DNA of 52,399 bases from Clostridia bacterium (lineage in GTDB: Bacteria; Bacillota; Clostridia; Oscillospirales; UBA644). Below the pieces are notes generated by a model that saw nothing but the letters and a program-made list of their open reading frames with translations, was not told where the DNA came from and made no database searches. Both the position numbers and the translations under genes were made by a program. The stretch lies in contig WHHJ01000007.1 in the NCBI GenBank assembly GCA_014872655.1, forward strand, positions 1-52,399, given 5' to 3'. Shown here piece by piece: positions 24,228 through 33,979 of the stretch (position 1 is the stretch's first letter; every line of letters begins with the position of its first letter).

Positions 24228-27200
24228 TTACGCTTGAATAGCTGTTCTTGCAATCTTAATGATATCTGCCAGAGTAACAACTCCGTCACCAGTAACATCA
24301 CAAACTGCTAATTGATCTTCTGTAAATTCTGCACTTTGTACAACCATTCTTGCAATCGCAACAATATCACAAAGAGTCGTTTCGCCGTCGCCATTTATAT
24401 CACCAGGAACAACCGGTTTCACAGCTTCTACAAGAAGGTCTTTCAGTGTATCTACATATTGAAGAACACCTTCATCAGTCAACGAAGAGTTTTGTTTCAT
24501 CGAATCTCTGGTTGACATATATGTTTCGTTTACGGCTGCCAAAGACTCTTCCGTATACAATCCGGACTCTGTCCACTCTGCAATATATGCTTCTACAAAT
24601 GCAGGTAACGCTGCATCCAGACCAACCTCAGCTCTCAATGCCATCCAAGCATTTTCCAAAATACAATTTGTAACATCTTTATCAATCAAACCGTACATTT
24701 CGTCTGCGGTTGCATACTCTGTGCCGGCATCCCAGTTTGCGATGATCTCGTGAACACGAGCGATGCCATCTTTGAGCGTGATGTAGTTCTCAAGCTCTTT
24801 ATTTGCATCCAAAACAATTCTTGCAATTCTGCCGTCATAGATAGAAATGTATGCTTTTAAATTGTTGTATGCAGCCAATTGCTCCGCATCGTACGGAAGA
24901 TCAACTTCTTTAAGACCCTGAATCATGGATTTTAATGCATCCAGTTCTGCCAAAGCTTCCGAAACTTTCAATGTTGCAAACTGATTTCTCAGCGTATCAC
25001 GAATGTTTGCCCATTGATTATATGCTGCGGTATAACCCTCTGCTTCATACGTAGTTTGATTCAAATCCGTAATTACTTCGCCCAAAGGCCAGTTAGCCGT
25101 GTCATTCCAAACAGCGTCTGCCATTGCTTTTAAGCCTTCACTCTGAGGAACAACTTTGCGTACAGAGGTCTCCCAGTATGTACAAATTGCGATACCGTCT
25201 TTTTCATAATTATCTACTGCATCGCCCATTGTTGCCGTGCTGGGATCTTCTGCTGCTGCCTTCAGAACAGCGCCCCAAGCCTGTACTTCTTCTTTTGCTT
25301 TGTATTCTTCAACGTCGATATTGTTGTATGTATCAATCCACATCTGCAAACGTGCGTTTTCAGATGTTATATCTGTTAAGTCAATCAGTTCAGGCTCCTT
25401 TTCAACCAGGAGTGCTTTCAAAGTATCGATATACTGCAATGCGCCTTCATCAGTCAACAAAGAGTTTTGTTTCATCGCGTCTCTGGTTGACAGATACGTC
25501 TCCTGTACTGCAGCCAAAGACTCTTCGGTATACAATCCAGACTCTGTCCACTGTGTGATGTAAGCCTCGGTAAAGGTCGGCAATCCGCCGTCCAAACCTA
25601 CCTGTGCTCTCAATGCCATCCAAGCATCTTCCAACGTACAGCTTTCAGAAACATCCTGGCTGATCAAACCGTACATTTCGTCTGCAGTTGCATACTCTGT
25701 GCCGGCATCCCAGTTTGCGATGATCTCGTGAACGCGAGCGATGCCATCTTTGAGCGTGATGTAGTTCTCAAGCTCTTTATTTGCATCCAAAACAATTCTT
25801 GCAATTCTGCCGTCATAGATAGCAATGTATGCTTTCAAATTGTTATATGCAGTCAATTGTTCCGCATCGTACGGAAGATCAACTTCTTCAAGGTTCTGAA
25901 TCATTGATTTCAACGTCTCCAAAGCAGCCAAAGCTTCCGAAACTTTCAGTGTAGCATGCTGATTTCTCATATTATCACGGATCTCTACCCATTGATTGTA
26001 TGCTGCGGTATAAGCTACCTGATCATAAGTCGTTTGATTCAAATCTGTAATATTTTCGCCTAAAGGCCAGTTTTCACCGTTATTCCAGATCTCATCAGCC
26101 ATCGCTCTCAGACCATTGCTCTGAGGAACGATATTCCGTATGGTACCTTCCCAGTATCCACAAATCGCAATCTCGCCCTGTGTATAAGCATCCACATCAA
26201 CATCAGAAGTTGAAGAGGTAATTGTTCCGCTTTCATATGCTGCTAAAATAACAGCGCCCCAAGCCTGTACTTCTTCTTTTGCTTTGTATTCTTCAACGTC
26301 GATATTGTTGTATGTATCAATCCACATCTGCAAACGTGCGTTTTCAGATGTTATATCTGTTAAGTCAATCAGTTCAGGCTCCTTTTCAACCAGGAGTGCT
26401 TTCAAAGTATCGATATACTGCAATGCGCCTTCATCAGTCAACAAAGAGTTTTGTTTCATCGCGTCTCTGGTTGACAGATACGTCTCCTGTACTGCAGCCA
26501 AAGACTCTTCGGTATACAATCCAGACTCTGTCCACTGTGTGATGTAAGCCTCGGTAAAGGTCGGCAATCCGCCGTCCAAACCTACCTGTGCTCTCAATGC
26601 CATCCAAGCAATTTCCAACGTACAATCTGTAGCAACATCTTGGCTGATCAAACCGTACATTTCGTCTGCGGTTGCATACTCTGTACCAGCTTCCCAAGCG
26701 TCGATGATCTCGTGTACTCTATCTACACCGTTCTTCAACGTAATGTAGTTTTCGAGTTGTTTGTTTGCATCTAGCGTGATGCGAGCTACACGGCCATCAT
26801 AGATCGCAATGTAGGCTTTCAAGTTGTTGTACGCAAGCAATTGCGCCGTATTATACGGAAGACCGGATTCTTCAAGGCTCTGAATCATCGATTTTAACTC
26901 TTCCAGTTCTGCCAAAGCTTCAGATACTTTCAGCGTTGCAAACTGACCTCTCAACGTTTCGCGGATTTCAACCCACTTATTGTAAGCGGAGGTGTACTGT
27001 TCCGCTACATAATCTGCCTGGTCCGGACCGGCCACAACAGAACCTAAAGGCCAGTTGGCCGCATCGTTCCAAACTTCATCAGCCATGACTTGCAAACCGT
27101 CGCTCTGTGGAATAACCAGACGTACAACTTTTTCCCAGTAGTTACAGATCGCAATGCCGTCTATTGCATAAGCATCAACGATCTCATCTGTCGTTCCAGC

Positions 27201-28004
27201 TTCAATAGAGGGGTCTTCGTCAGCTGCCTTCAAAACAGCTCCCCAAATCTGTACTTCTTCTTTTACTTTGTATTCTTCTACGTCGATATTGTTATATGTA
27301 TCAATCCACATCTGCAAACGTGCGTTTTCAGATGTTACTCCCGTCAAATCAATCAATGCAGGTGCAGCAGGCTCTAAAGCAGCCAAAGCAGCCTGTAGCT
27401 CCTCAAATCTTGCCTTTTGCTCTGGATACATATTGTTAGCATTTGGTACATTAAACAACATATTGTCATTCGCGTACAATAAGAAAGCATTTAATGTTCT
27501 CAAAGCCTCATGGTACGAATCCTGTGTATATACAGTTTGAACATCTTCGTTGATATAAGTATATCCAGCATCATCATATGTCAGATGAAGTTCGTCCGGC
27601 ATGGCATCATTCCACGCATTATATGCCATCTGTTTTCCTCCGCGAAGAGAATAAACAAACGCACCAAATTCATCCTGCACATAATCCATCAACTTTGTGC
27701 CAGCATAGCCATCAATTGTCATTACATAAGTTAAATAATCCGTCTCTAAATGCTTCCCGGCGCCGATTAAGACCTTCATTTCTGCAAGAAAAATCCCATA
27801 TGGAGTATCTGCAGCCCGTAAGTCAGCAAGCTCCGGATCAGAGTCGGAGATAATATTCAGAGCATTCATCATATTATCATATGTGTATTGCGCCGACGTA
27901 TCGTACGTCACGGTTGTAGTTGTATCGTCAGCAAAAGTTACAACGGCAAACATGGACAAAACCATTGCCAATGCAAGGATTGTTGACAACACCCTCTTTT
28001 TCAT
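24228..28004 (-). CDS. Secreted repeat protein with C-terminal type I dockerin
   Basis: A 1258-aa protein. Residues 1-25 are a signal peptide (MKKRVLSTILALAMVLSMFA). Residues 26-215 are a unique helical region. Residues about 216-1199 are three repeats of exactly 328 residues, each opening IDLT-x-x-TSENARLQMWID and rich in Y, E, A and L, predicted alpha-helical. Residues about 1200-1258 form a type I dockerin with two calcium loops (DINGDGETTLCD and DVTGDGVVTLAD), each followed by an IARxxxQ helix. Dockerins bind cohesins on scaffoldins or the cell surface. No enzyme domain is recognised in the repeats; parts resemble FIVAR-type helical modules (YTEESLAAVQETYLSTRDA). Own promoter and terminator; AAGGAGG before the ATG. 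Confidence 0.85.
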   Translation of the reverse strand: MKKRVLSTILALAMVLSMFAVVTFADDTTTTVTYDTSAQYTYDNMMNALNIISDSDPELADLRAADTPYGIFLAEMKVLIGAGKHLETDYLTYVMTIDGYAGTKLMDYVQDEFGAFVYSLRGGKQMAYNAWNDAMPDELHLTYDDAGYTYINEDVQTVYTQDSYHEALRTLNAFLLYANDNMLFNVPNANNMYPEQKARFEELQAALAALEPAAPALIDLTGVTSENARLQMWIDTYNNIDVEEYKVKEEVQIWGAVLKAADEDPSIEAGTTDEIVDAYAIDGIAICNYWEKVVRLVIPQSDGLQVMADEVWNDAANWPLGSVVAGPDQADYVAEQYTSAYNKWVEIRETLRGQFATLKVSEALAELEELKSMIQSLEESGLPYNTAQLLAYNNLKAYIAIYDGRVARITLDANKQLENYITLKNGVDRVHEIIDAWEAGTEYATADEMYGLISQDVATDCTLEIAWMALRAQVGLDGGLPTFTEAYITQWTESGLYTEESLAAVQETYLSTRDAMKQNSLLTDEGALQYIDTLKALLVEKEPELIDLTDITSENARLQMWIDTYNNIDVEEYKAKEEVQAWGAVILAAYESGTITSSTSDVDVDAYTQGEIAICGYWEGTIRNIVPQSNGLRAMADEIWNNGENWPLGENITDLNQTTYDQVAYTAAYNQWVEIRDNMRNQHATLKVSEALAALETLKSMIQNLEEVDLPYDAEQLTAYNNLKAYIAIYDGRIARIVLDANKELENYITLKDGIARVHEIIANWDAGTEYATADEMYGLISQDVSESCTLEDAWMALRAQVGLDGGLPTFTEAYITQWTESGLYTEESLAAVQETYLSTRDAMKQNSLLTDEGALQYIDTLKALLVEKEPELIDLTDITSENARLQMWIDTYNNIDVEEYKAKEEVQAWGAVLKAAAEDPSTATMGDAVDNYEKDGIAICTYWETSVRKVVPQSEGLKAMADAVWNDTANWPLGEVITDLNQTTYEAEGYTAAYNQWANIRDTLRNQFATLKVSEALAELDALKSMIQGLKEVDLPYDAEQLAAYNNLKAYISIYDGRIARIVLDANKELENYITLKDGIARVHEIIANWDAGTEYATADEMYGLIDKDVTNCILENAWMALRAEVGLDAALPAFVEAYIAEWTESGLYTEESLAAVNETYMSTRDSMKQNSSLTDEGVLQYVDTLKDLLVEAVKPVVPGDINGDGETTLCDIVAIARMVVQSAEFTEDQLAVCDVTGDGVVTLADIIKIARTAIQA
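24400..27360 (-). repeat. Three tandem 984-bp coding repeats
   Basis: The block starting at the conserved IDLT...ENARLQMWID codons recurs at intervals of exactly 984 bp (the anchor TCAATCCACA is at 27301, 26317 and 25333 on the plus strand). Identity is highest between repeats 2 and 3; 25266-25626 and 26250-26610 appear identical over 361 bp by eye. Repeat 1 and the distal parts are more divergent. Confidence 0.88.
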
Positions 28005-28064
28005 AAAAATTCCTCCTTAATTTATATCATGGAAGATATAAAACCCCCCATTTCAAGTATTATT

Positions 28065-28093
28065 AGTATATCATAATCCCTTGCCAAAATCAA
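28065..28093 (-). promoter_or_regulatory. Promoter for the dockerin protein gene
   Basis: Minus-strand TTGATT, 17-bp spacer, TATACT, about 60 bp upstream of the ATG. Confidence 0.72.
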
Positions 28094-28343
28094 GATAATT
28101 TTATACTTTTTGTGACATTTCGTCAACATTGCACAAATCGCAGATAAAAAACTGTTTATTTTTAAAAACAGATCTGCTTTTATTCGCACACTTTCTGTGC
28201 AATATGCTAAATAATGGCAAAGTTTTTTAAAATTACATCACCGCCGATTAAAACAACAAATATTTTTTGCTCATCTAAAAACAATCCACATACAAACTTG
28301 TATCCCGTAAAAAACTCATTTAAACATTCTTAAAAGTTTTTAT

Positions 28344-28374
28344 AAAAAACTCTCCGGAGAAAAACTCCGGAGAG
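28344..28374 (-). terminator. Terminator of the two-gene surface operon
   Basis: Perfect 10-bp stem CTCTCCGGAG / CTCCGGAGAG with a 5-base loop, followed on the minus strand by T6, 8 bp after the stop of the 718-aa gene. Confidence 0.93.
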
Positions 28375-28381
28375 AAAACAA

Positions 28382-30538
28382 TTAGTCATTGCAAGTATTC
28401 GGATTATATTCCAATTGTGCCTGAGCAGATATCAAAGCTGCCACCAAGTTCAGAATCTCCTGATCCCCGTAACTTAACGCCAAGGCACCGTCTCTCTTTT
28501 CCTGCGCAAGAGTATCCATCGCTTCTTTTAACGCTTCGTATGCAGCAGCAAACCGATCAAAAGATTCCTGCGTATATGGCGTTAAATCCAAATCGTCCGA
28601 AAGCAATACATACAATTCCCCTGCTTTTTCCAAAATGGCACGAGCCGCATTATACACATCTTCACTGCTTACATTCGAAGATATCAACACCAAAGCATTA
28701 TACTTATCGTTCATCAAAAAGGCTTTAATGTTTACCTTTTCAAGCTCTGCAGCAATGGCCTCTGCCTTTTCGTTTTCACTCAAAGACGTATCTGCATTTA
28801 TTTCTTCTACAAGCTTGTTGTAAACTTCAACCTGGCTCTCATAATCTGCAATAGCAGTTTTCAGTGCATTCCAAGAATCTTCTGTATACATGCTCTGAGT
28901 TCCGTTGCTGTCTACAGGAACTGTCTTTACAAATTCTGTAATCTTGTCATAAAGCACAACATGCGTCGGAGTCTCTTTCCGTTTTGCATACAATGTCTCA
29001 TATGCAGCCTGGATCTGAGCAATTGCATCCCAGAACATTTGCTCCGTAGGATTCTTAACGCTTCCGTTCAAAAGCCGGTCGCCTGCTTCGCAAGACTGAA
29101 CCAACGCTTGATACTCCGCTTCTGCGCCTTCGTATCTTTTATCGTTATAGTCGTTTTCAGCCTGGGCAATGATAGCCATCTTGGCATTCCGGTAGTTTGT
29201 GCTTACAAACAAATGTCCGTTATAATCTGCCACAACCTGCTCTCTGATATAATGATAATCGGTGATACTGGTCACAAAGTTTGCACGAACATAAGCAGGA
29301 TCCTCTGCGTCATCTACCAACTTCCAATTTCCGTCTTTATCATAATACGTTTCATTGACATTAACATACTGCTCTAATTGCTCAACGGTTGCATTAGGAT
29401 CATTGATTAATTCATTAGCAGTATTTACCCAATTTTTAAGATTTTGAAGGTACGTATCATCCAATGCAACATAGGACGCATTATCTTTTTCAGGCTCAGT
29501 AGAGTCTGGATCTGCAATATAAACTTTATAAGATATTCCGTTAATGATAAACCAATCATTCAGGGCATCTACTTTTTCCTGCGTAGTAGAACCATCCTGT
29601 TTTTGGTAAAAGTCTTCCCACAATGCAGCAAAAGCAAGCACATTATCAACCTGAGTAGTATCGCCGACAGAATATCCGTCATAGCAATCAACAATTAGCT
29701 TCAAAATTGATTTCAGGCGGTTGATCTCACGTTTCTCAGCTTTCTGCTCTTCCGTTAAACCGGGGTCTGTTTCAGACGGAATCAACTCCAGCGCATCATA
29801 TGCCGCGCGGTAACCGTCAAGAGCCTTTTGCACCTCAGAGCGAGTAGAAACAGAAAGTTGGCTGGTCGGATACTGAGGCGTTACCGACATAAACTCCTGC
29901 ATTTTCTTAATCTGTACAGCAAAATTGTACCAACTGTCAACCGTATATTGTCCAGGGTTTGTACTCACTCCGAAAGGCTCTGAACCCTGTTGACGTACAA
30001 GAATCGGATTTCCGTTCTCATCTTTTAATTCTTTATACTCTCCGGTTTCCGGATCGATTTCGTAAGCTTTGGCAGTAACCTCACCTAACACAGCGGAAAT
30101 CTTAACGTATCCATATTCGGGATCGCGTGCGATATAATCATCAAAAGGTCTGCCTCGCAATAAACCTGCATTCTGCATGGGGGTATACGGTTTATTTCCA
30201 TCTTTATAGTCGTTTTTCTCGGCGTCCCATCCGCCATATAAATCGATTAAAAAGTTCTCACATTCAACTATGTTTCCGTTCTTTGCCAATGTTCTGGCCT
30301 GCTGTGCCTGATCATCCAGCACCTTGGTTTCCGGTAACTGAGAAGCGCCGGGAATATTTTCCCAGTCATCCCGGGCAACCTGTGATTTTGCCGTTTTATA
30401 AAAACCGCTCAACTCTCCCTGCAGCTGAGACAATGATTTCTTCATCACCGGGCTCAGTTCATCTGCAGAAATAAATACGGTGAACAACGACAAGACAAGC
30501 GTCACAGACAACAATACAGATATGATCTTTTTGCTCAT
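28382..30538 (-). CDS. Secreted helical protein of unknown family (718 aa)
   Basis: Starts MSKKIISVLLSVTLVLSLFT, a signal peptide, after GGAGGAACG. No known catalytic domain, sortase motif, dockerin or transmembrane anchor was found. The N-terminal module shares clear similarity with the 630-aa protein encoded just upstream: RDDWENIPGASQLP, FLIDLYGGWDAEKNDY, TNPGQYTVDSW, TRSEVQKALDGYRAAYDALE. Later parts contain FIVAR-like helical segments (YTEDSWNALKTAIADY and YTQESFDRFAAAYEAL). Likely an extracellular structural or adhesive protein; that role is inference. It follows the 630-aa gene by 39 bp, so the two form an operon closed by the terminator at 28344. Confidence 0.78.
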   Translation of the reverse strand: MSKKIISVLLSVTLVLSLFTVFISADELSPVMKKSLSQLQGELSGFYKTAKSQVARDDWENIPGASQLPETKVLDDQAQQARTLAKNGNIVECENFLIDLYGGWDAEKNDYKDGNKPYTPMQNAGLLRGRPFDDYIARDPEYGYVKISAVLGEVTAKAYEIDPETGEYKELKDENGNPILVRQQGSEPFGVSTNPGQYTVDSWYNFAVQIKKMQEFMSVTPQYPTSQLSVSTRSEVQKALDGYRAAYDALELIPSETDPGLTEEQKAEKREINRLKSILKLIVDCYDGYSVGDTTQVDNVLAFAALWEDFYQKQDGSTTQEKVDALNDWFIINGISYKVYIADPDSTEPEKDNASYVALDDTYLQNLKNWVNTANELINDPNATVEQLEQYVNVNETYYDKDGNWKLVDDAEDPAYVRANFVTSITDYHYIREQVVADYNGHLFVSTNYRNAKMAIIAQAENDYNDKRYEGAEAEYQALVQSCEAGDRLLNGSVKNPTEQMFWDAIAQIQAAYETLYAKRKETPTHVVLYDKITEFVKTVPVDSNGTQSMYTEDSWNALKTAIADYESQVEVYNKLVEEINADTSLSENEKAEAIAAELEKVNIKAFLMNDKYNALVLISSNVSSEDVYNAARAILEKAGELYVLLSDDLDLTPYTQESFDRFAAAYEALKEAMDTLAQEKRDGALALSYGDQEILNLVAALISAQAQLEYNPNTCND

Positions 30539-30577
30539 ATGCGTTCCTCCATATTTCAATGTAATCACAATACGTCT

Positions 30578-32470
30578 CTATTCTTCAATGTCTTCCTCAT
30601 AAATAACAGAATCAAAATTCAAATGAAGATCGACCATTGCAGAATATACTGCAGTAACAGATTCCAACAGTTGAGCGTTTGTTACGCTATACTCTGTCTT
30701 TCCTTCCGCAATTTCTTTTTCCAACGTATTTATCTGCTTTTCCAAATTTTTTATCTCTACATTGTAAGCGCTGATAGTATCCGCAAAATACATCTCGTCG
30801 ATCGAATAGCCAAACCGGCCGCCGTCTTCTTCCAGATTTACAAGACACTGCTTTGCATCTGCCAAAACACCTTTTGCAAAGGTAAGGATCTCTGTCGTTC
30901 CCGCAGCGTTTTCGTCTTGAAGCAGCTTTAACCCTGCAACAGCGTTCTGAATATTAACAGCCTTCTGGTTGGCACGCTCTACCATTTTAGTTAAAACGGT
31001 ATTGTCAACATTCCCCGATGCTTTATACTCATTCAACTGATCCAAAACCAGTTCATATTCATTCAGTGCATTTTCAAGAGCAACAACTGTATCCGGAACA
31101 TACAAATCTAACTCGTCTTTTTCTTTCAGTCCGTCATACAACGCTTTTGCATTCTTATAAATCAATTCATGCTGCGCATCGTTTACTCTTGTAGGCAACA
31201 AAACATCGTAGTAAGCAGTTTGAACATTCTGCAACGCACTCAAGAACTGGTCCTCTGTTTTTTGATTGCTGATCCATGACATATTCAGCAATCTGTCACC
31301 CTCTTCAAAAGCTTTCAGGAACACATCCCAATCTTCCTTCTTATACCGACCGGATTCATAATCAGCAAGTGCTTCATAATAAATCTCACTACGAGCTGCA
31401 CGATAACCGTTATCCAATAAAACACTCAGCTCAAATGCTGTCTGCATCTTTTCATAATAGAAGGTATACGCGCCTCCATACAGACCGATCTGCCCCTCCG
31501 GAGTTTCAATCAACACATTGTCATCATTCGGATCCCGAATCAATGTGCCCGTATATACATACTGCTTCAATTGTTCCGCCGTAGCATCCGGATTATCAAC
31601 CAACTGCTCTGCCGCAGCGATCCAATCCTTAAAGGCCTGCATTTCTACAGAATCTGTATTGATTGTTACCCCATCAAACCATTTTTGAACAGGGTAGCCT
31701 TTACGATCTTCAAAATCCAAAACTTCTTTTAATAAAGAATTCAAACGATTAACCTCCGGATCCTGTCCGCTCGGCAACAACTCTAAAGCGTCATATGCAG
31801 CATAATAATCCTGCAAAATGAAATAAACCTCTGAACGAGTAGCGTTCATGTACGGCATTACACCATCTACAACAGTCAGATATACATTCAAGAAATCTAA
31901 CTGTTCACGGAAGTTATCCCAACTTTCTGCAGTGTACTGTCCAGGATTGGTGTAATCACGCAATTCTACAATTTCTTTGATTTCGTTACCCTCTTCATCC
32001 TTCTTAGTCACTTCAACTTTTCCGATGATCGGCAGCAAGTCCCAATATCCTTTTTCGCCTCGAGCTGTTTCGTCATCAAGGCCTTTTAACATAATAGCTT
32101 CTTTGAACTCCGAATACGGCTTATCGCCATAAACAAAATCCTTTGCCTCAGCATCCCAGCCGCCAAACAAGTCTATCAGGAATGATTCCATTTCAGCTAC
32201 ATTTCCTGACTTATGTACAGCCTTTGCTTGTTCTATCTGATTCTCCAAAGTTGTTGTTGCCGGAGACTTAGACGCCCCGGGAATCTTTTCCCAGTCATCC
32301 CGCTTGATAAGCGGATTTGCAGTTTGCACAAAGGCCTGAATCTGCGTTTTCAGTTCAGACGCAGTCATCCCTGTTATAGGGCCCGTATCATCTGCTGCAA
32401 ATGTAAAAACAGCGCCGAGCGAAAAGCTCATCGCAAGAACCAGCATAAAAGATAGGATTCTCTTTTTCAT
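30578..32470 (-). CDS. Secreted helical protein of unknown family (630 aa), paralogue of the next gene
   Basis: Starts MKKRILSFMLVLAMSFSLGAV, a signal peptide closely like that of the dockerin protein. It shares with the 718-aa neighbour the segments RDDWEKIPGASKSP, FLIDLFGGWDAEAKDF, TNPGQYTAESWDNF and TRSEVYFILQDYYAAYDALE; the order is the same, so they derive from one ancestor. The C-terminal third is predicted coiled coil (for example NVEIKNLEKQINTLEKEIAE). No anchor or enzyme motif is visible. Start 32470 is set by GGGAGGAAG; the longer frame upstream lacks a signal peptide. First gene of a two-gene operon. Confidence 0.78.
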   Translation of the reverse strand: MKKRILSFMLVLAMSFSLGAVFTFAADDTGPITGMTASELKTQIQAFVQTANPLIKRDDWEKIPGASKSPATTTLENQIEQAKAVHKSGNVAEMESFLIDLFGGWDAEAKDFVYGDKPYSEFKEAIMLKGLDDETARGEKGYWDLLPIIGKVEVTKKDEEGNEIKEIVELRDYTNPGQYTAESWDNFREQLDFLNVYLTVVDGVMPYMNATRSEVYFILQDYYAAYDALELLPSGQDPEVNRLNSLLKEVLDFEDRKGYPVQKWFDGVTINTDSVEMQAFKDWIAAAEQLVDNPDATAEQLKQYVYTGTLIRDPNDDNVLIETPEGQIGLYGGAYTFYYEKMQTAFELSVLLDNGYRAARSEIYYEALADYESGRYKKEDWDVFLKAFEEGDRLLNMSWISNQKTEDQFLSALQNVQTAYYDVLLPTRVNDAQHELIYKNAKALYDGLKEKDELDLYVPDTVVALENALNEYELVLDQLNEYKASGNVDNTVLTKMVERANQKAVNIQNAVAGLKLLQDENAAGTTEILTFAKGVLADAKQCLVNLEEDGGRFGYSIDEMYFADTISAYNVEIKNLEKQINTLEKEIAEGKTEYSVTNAQLLESVTAVYSAMVDLHLNFDSVIYEEDIEE

Positions 32471-32564
32471 TTTTCTTCCTCCCTGTAAATTTGTGTTTCT
32501 GCAGAAGGAACAACATCTCGCTCTTTGAGCGTTGTCCTCTCTCCGCAGACACTGATTCATTTAT

Positions 32565-32593
32565 ATTATAGTATAAACATGCCGAAATTGCAA
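32565..32593 (-). promoter_or_regulatory. Promoter for the two-gene surface operon
   Basis: Minus-strand TTGCAA, 17-bp spacer, TATAAT. With the terminator at 32701 this accounts for the 300-bp gap 32471-32770, in which no further gene was seen. Confidence 0.75.
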
Positions 32594-32700
32594 TAGAAAA
32601 CGTTGAAACAATCAACACTTCGTTAAATATACACAAATTCAAAAAACACAAACAGAGCAACCTGCACAACAAAACAACTTTTATGCCATATTTTATTAAA

Positions 32701-32734
32701 AAAAAAGGGATATTCTTGAAAATACCCCTTTTTT
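32701..32734 (-). terminator. Terminator after the WG-repeat gene
   Basis: Stem of A6GGG-x-TATT paired with AATA-x-CCCT6, 6-base loop, T-tract on the minus strand; 37 bp past the stop of the WG-repeat gene. Confidence 0.85.
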
Positions 32735-32770
32735 ATCCGTACTCAAATATCTGCTTTATAACATTCCGGC

Positions 32771-33979
32771 TTATTTGATTTTTATATATCCGTACTTTCC
32801 GTCAAATTCTACCAATGCACATCCGTTACGGAACGTATTGATCTCATCAAAAACCGGATCTAAAACAAGATTTCCCTGCGCATCGATCAGTCCCCATTTT
32901 TCGCCGACTCGAACCGGAGCATATCCCTCCGAAAAGTCTTTGGCCTCATCATAAGTTAACGCAATCTTTTCAGAAAAATCCTCATCCAAGAATCCCCATT
33001 TAACTATGCCGGCCTCATCTTTTTTGGCAACACGAGCAAGACCTTCGGAAAAATCATAAGCATACTGATAAATCATATCCGTTCGCTCGGTTCCGCTCGA
33101 ATCTAAATACCCATACATATAAGTAGATTGCGAGGTGGCATACCCATACCGTGCATACCCGTTTTTAAAATCCCAAACCGCTTCATACTGCGGATCAATG
33201 ACAACCACCCCTGTTTTATCGATAAATCCCCAGACATGCGTATTTTCTTCCGTTTCGGATTTTACCATCACAGCACTCAGTCCCTCGCTGAAAGCGTTTG
33301 CATCTACATAGTCCGCCGCAATCACCAACGCACCTGTTGAATCAATGAACCCACTGAGATTGTTGGTTTCATCCGGGCTGAAGGCTTCAGCCAATCCTTC
33401 ATGAAACTCTGTGCCGGCTCCCCACTTCAGCTCAACCGCAAGTTTACCGGTGGTGTCAATAAATCCCCAGACGCCGCCATATTCCACCGCGGCCAGCCCT
33501 TCACTGAACTTTTGAGCAGACTCATAAACCAGCCGCGTAATTTCTTCGCCCTGCGCATTGATATATCCATAATAATTGCCTGATCGAACCACACAATATC
33601 CCTCAGAAAAAATACCGACAGAAGTGTAGGCCGGCGCAATAACCATATTGCCAGCTGTATCGATAAATCCCCACTTTCCATCCTGTTGGACCGCACAAAG
33701 TCCTTCCGAAAAAGCACCTGTCCCTTCGTATTTTGCCTCAATGACAAGATCGCCGTTTATATCAATAAATCCCCATTGATCGCCGACTTTAACCGCAGCG
33801 TATCCTTCTGAAAAGTCTCGTGCAACTTCATACTGTACCGGGGTAATGCTTTTGAACAACTCATTGTTAATCTTCGGGGCAAACCGAACAAAACAAACCA
33901 GTACAACAATCACGGCAACGATAAGAACAACCGCAACAGAGCCCCAAATGATTCCCTTTTTCTTTTTGCTTGTCATCAT
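32771..33979 (-). CDS. Membrane-anchored WG-repeat protein
   Basis: A 402-aa protein with a lysine-rich start, one N-terminal membrane helix (IIWGSVAVVLIVAVIVVLVC, about residues 10-30), and nine full WG repeats of about 35-40 residues plus a partial one. Each repeat has the pattern WGFIDxxGxxVIxxxY...FSEGLAxV. This predicts a beta-sheet repeat domain outside the membrane. WG repeats are common in gut Firmicutes and Bacteroidetes surface proteins; their role is not established. The first ATG overlaps the stop of the upstream FAH-family gene (ATGA), so translation is coupled. Confidence 0.88.
   Translation of the reverse strand: MMTSKKKKGIIWGSVAVVLIVAVIVVLVCFVRFAPKINNELFKSITPVQYEVARDFSEGYAAVKVGDQWGFIDINGDLVIEAKYEGTGAFSEGLCAVQQDGKWGFIDTAGNMVIAPAYTSVGIFSEGYCVVRSGNYYGYINAQGEEITRLVYESAQKFSEGLAAVEYGGVWGFIDTTGKLAVELKWGAGTEFHEGLAEAFSPDETNNLSGFIDSTGALVIAADYVDANAFSEGLSAVMVKSETEENTHVWGFIDKTGVVVIDPQYEAVWDFKNGYARYGYATSQSTYMYGYLDSSGTERTDMIYQYAYDFSEGLARVAKKDEAGIVKWGFLDEDFSEKIALTYDEAKDFSEGYAPVRVGEKWGLIDAQGNLVLDPVFDEINTFRNGCALVEFDGKYGYIKIK

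Larger units (their letters stand above)
28005..28381. other. Intergenic region between two surface protein genes
   Basis: 377 bp, AT-rich. It holds the promoter of the dockerin gene (28065-28093) and the terminator of the upstream two-gene surface operon (28344-28374). Nothing else was recognised. Confidence 0.7.

Noticed and set aside
25124..26547. Plus-strand frames repeated at 984-bp distance
   Set aside because: They are antisense echoes of the repeats in the dockerin protein gene, not independent genes.
24400..27360. Repeat block as a CRISPR array or insertion sequence
   Set aside because: The repeats are 984 bp, in frame and coding, with no short direct repeats, spacers, transposase or terminal inverted repeats.
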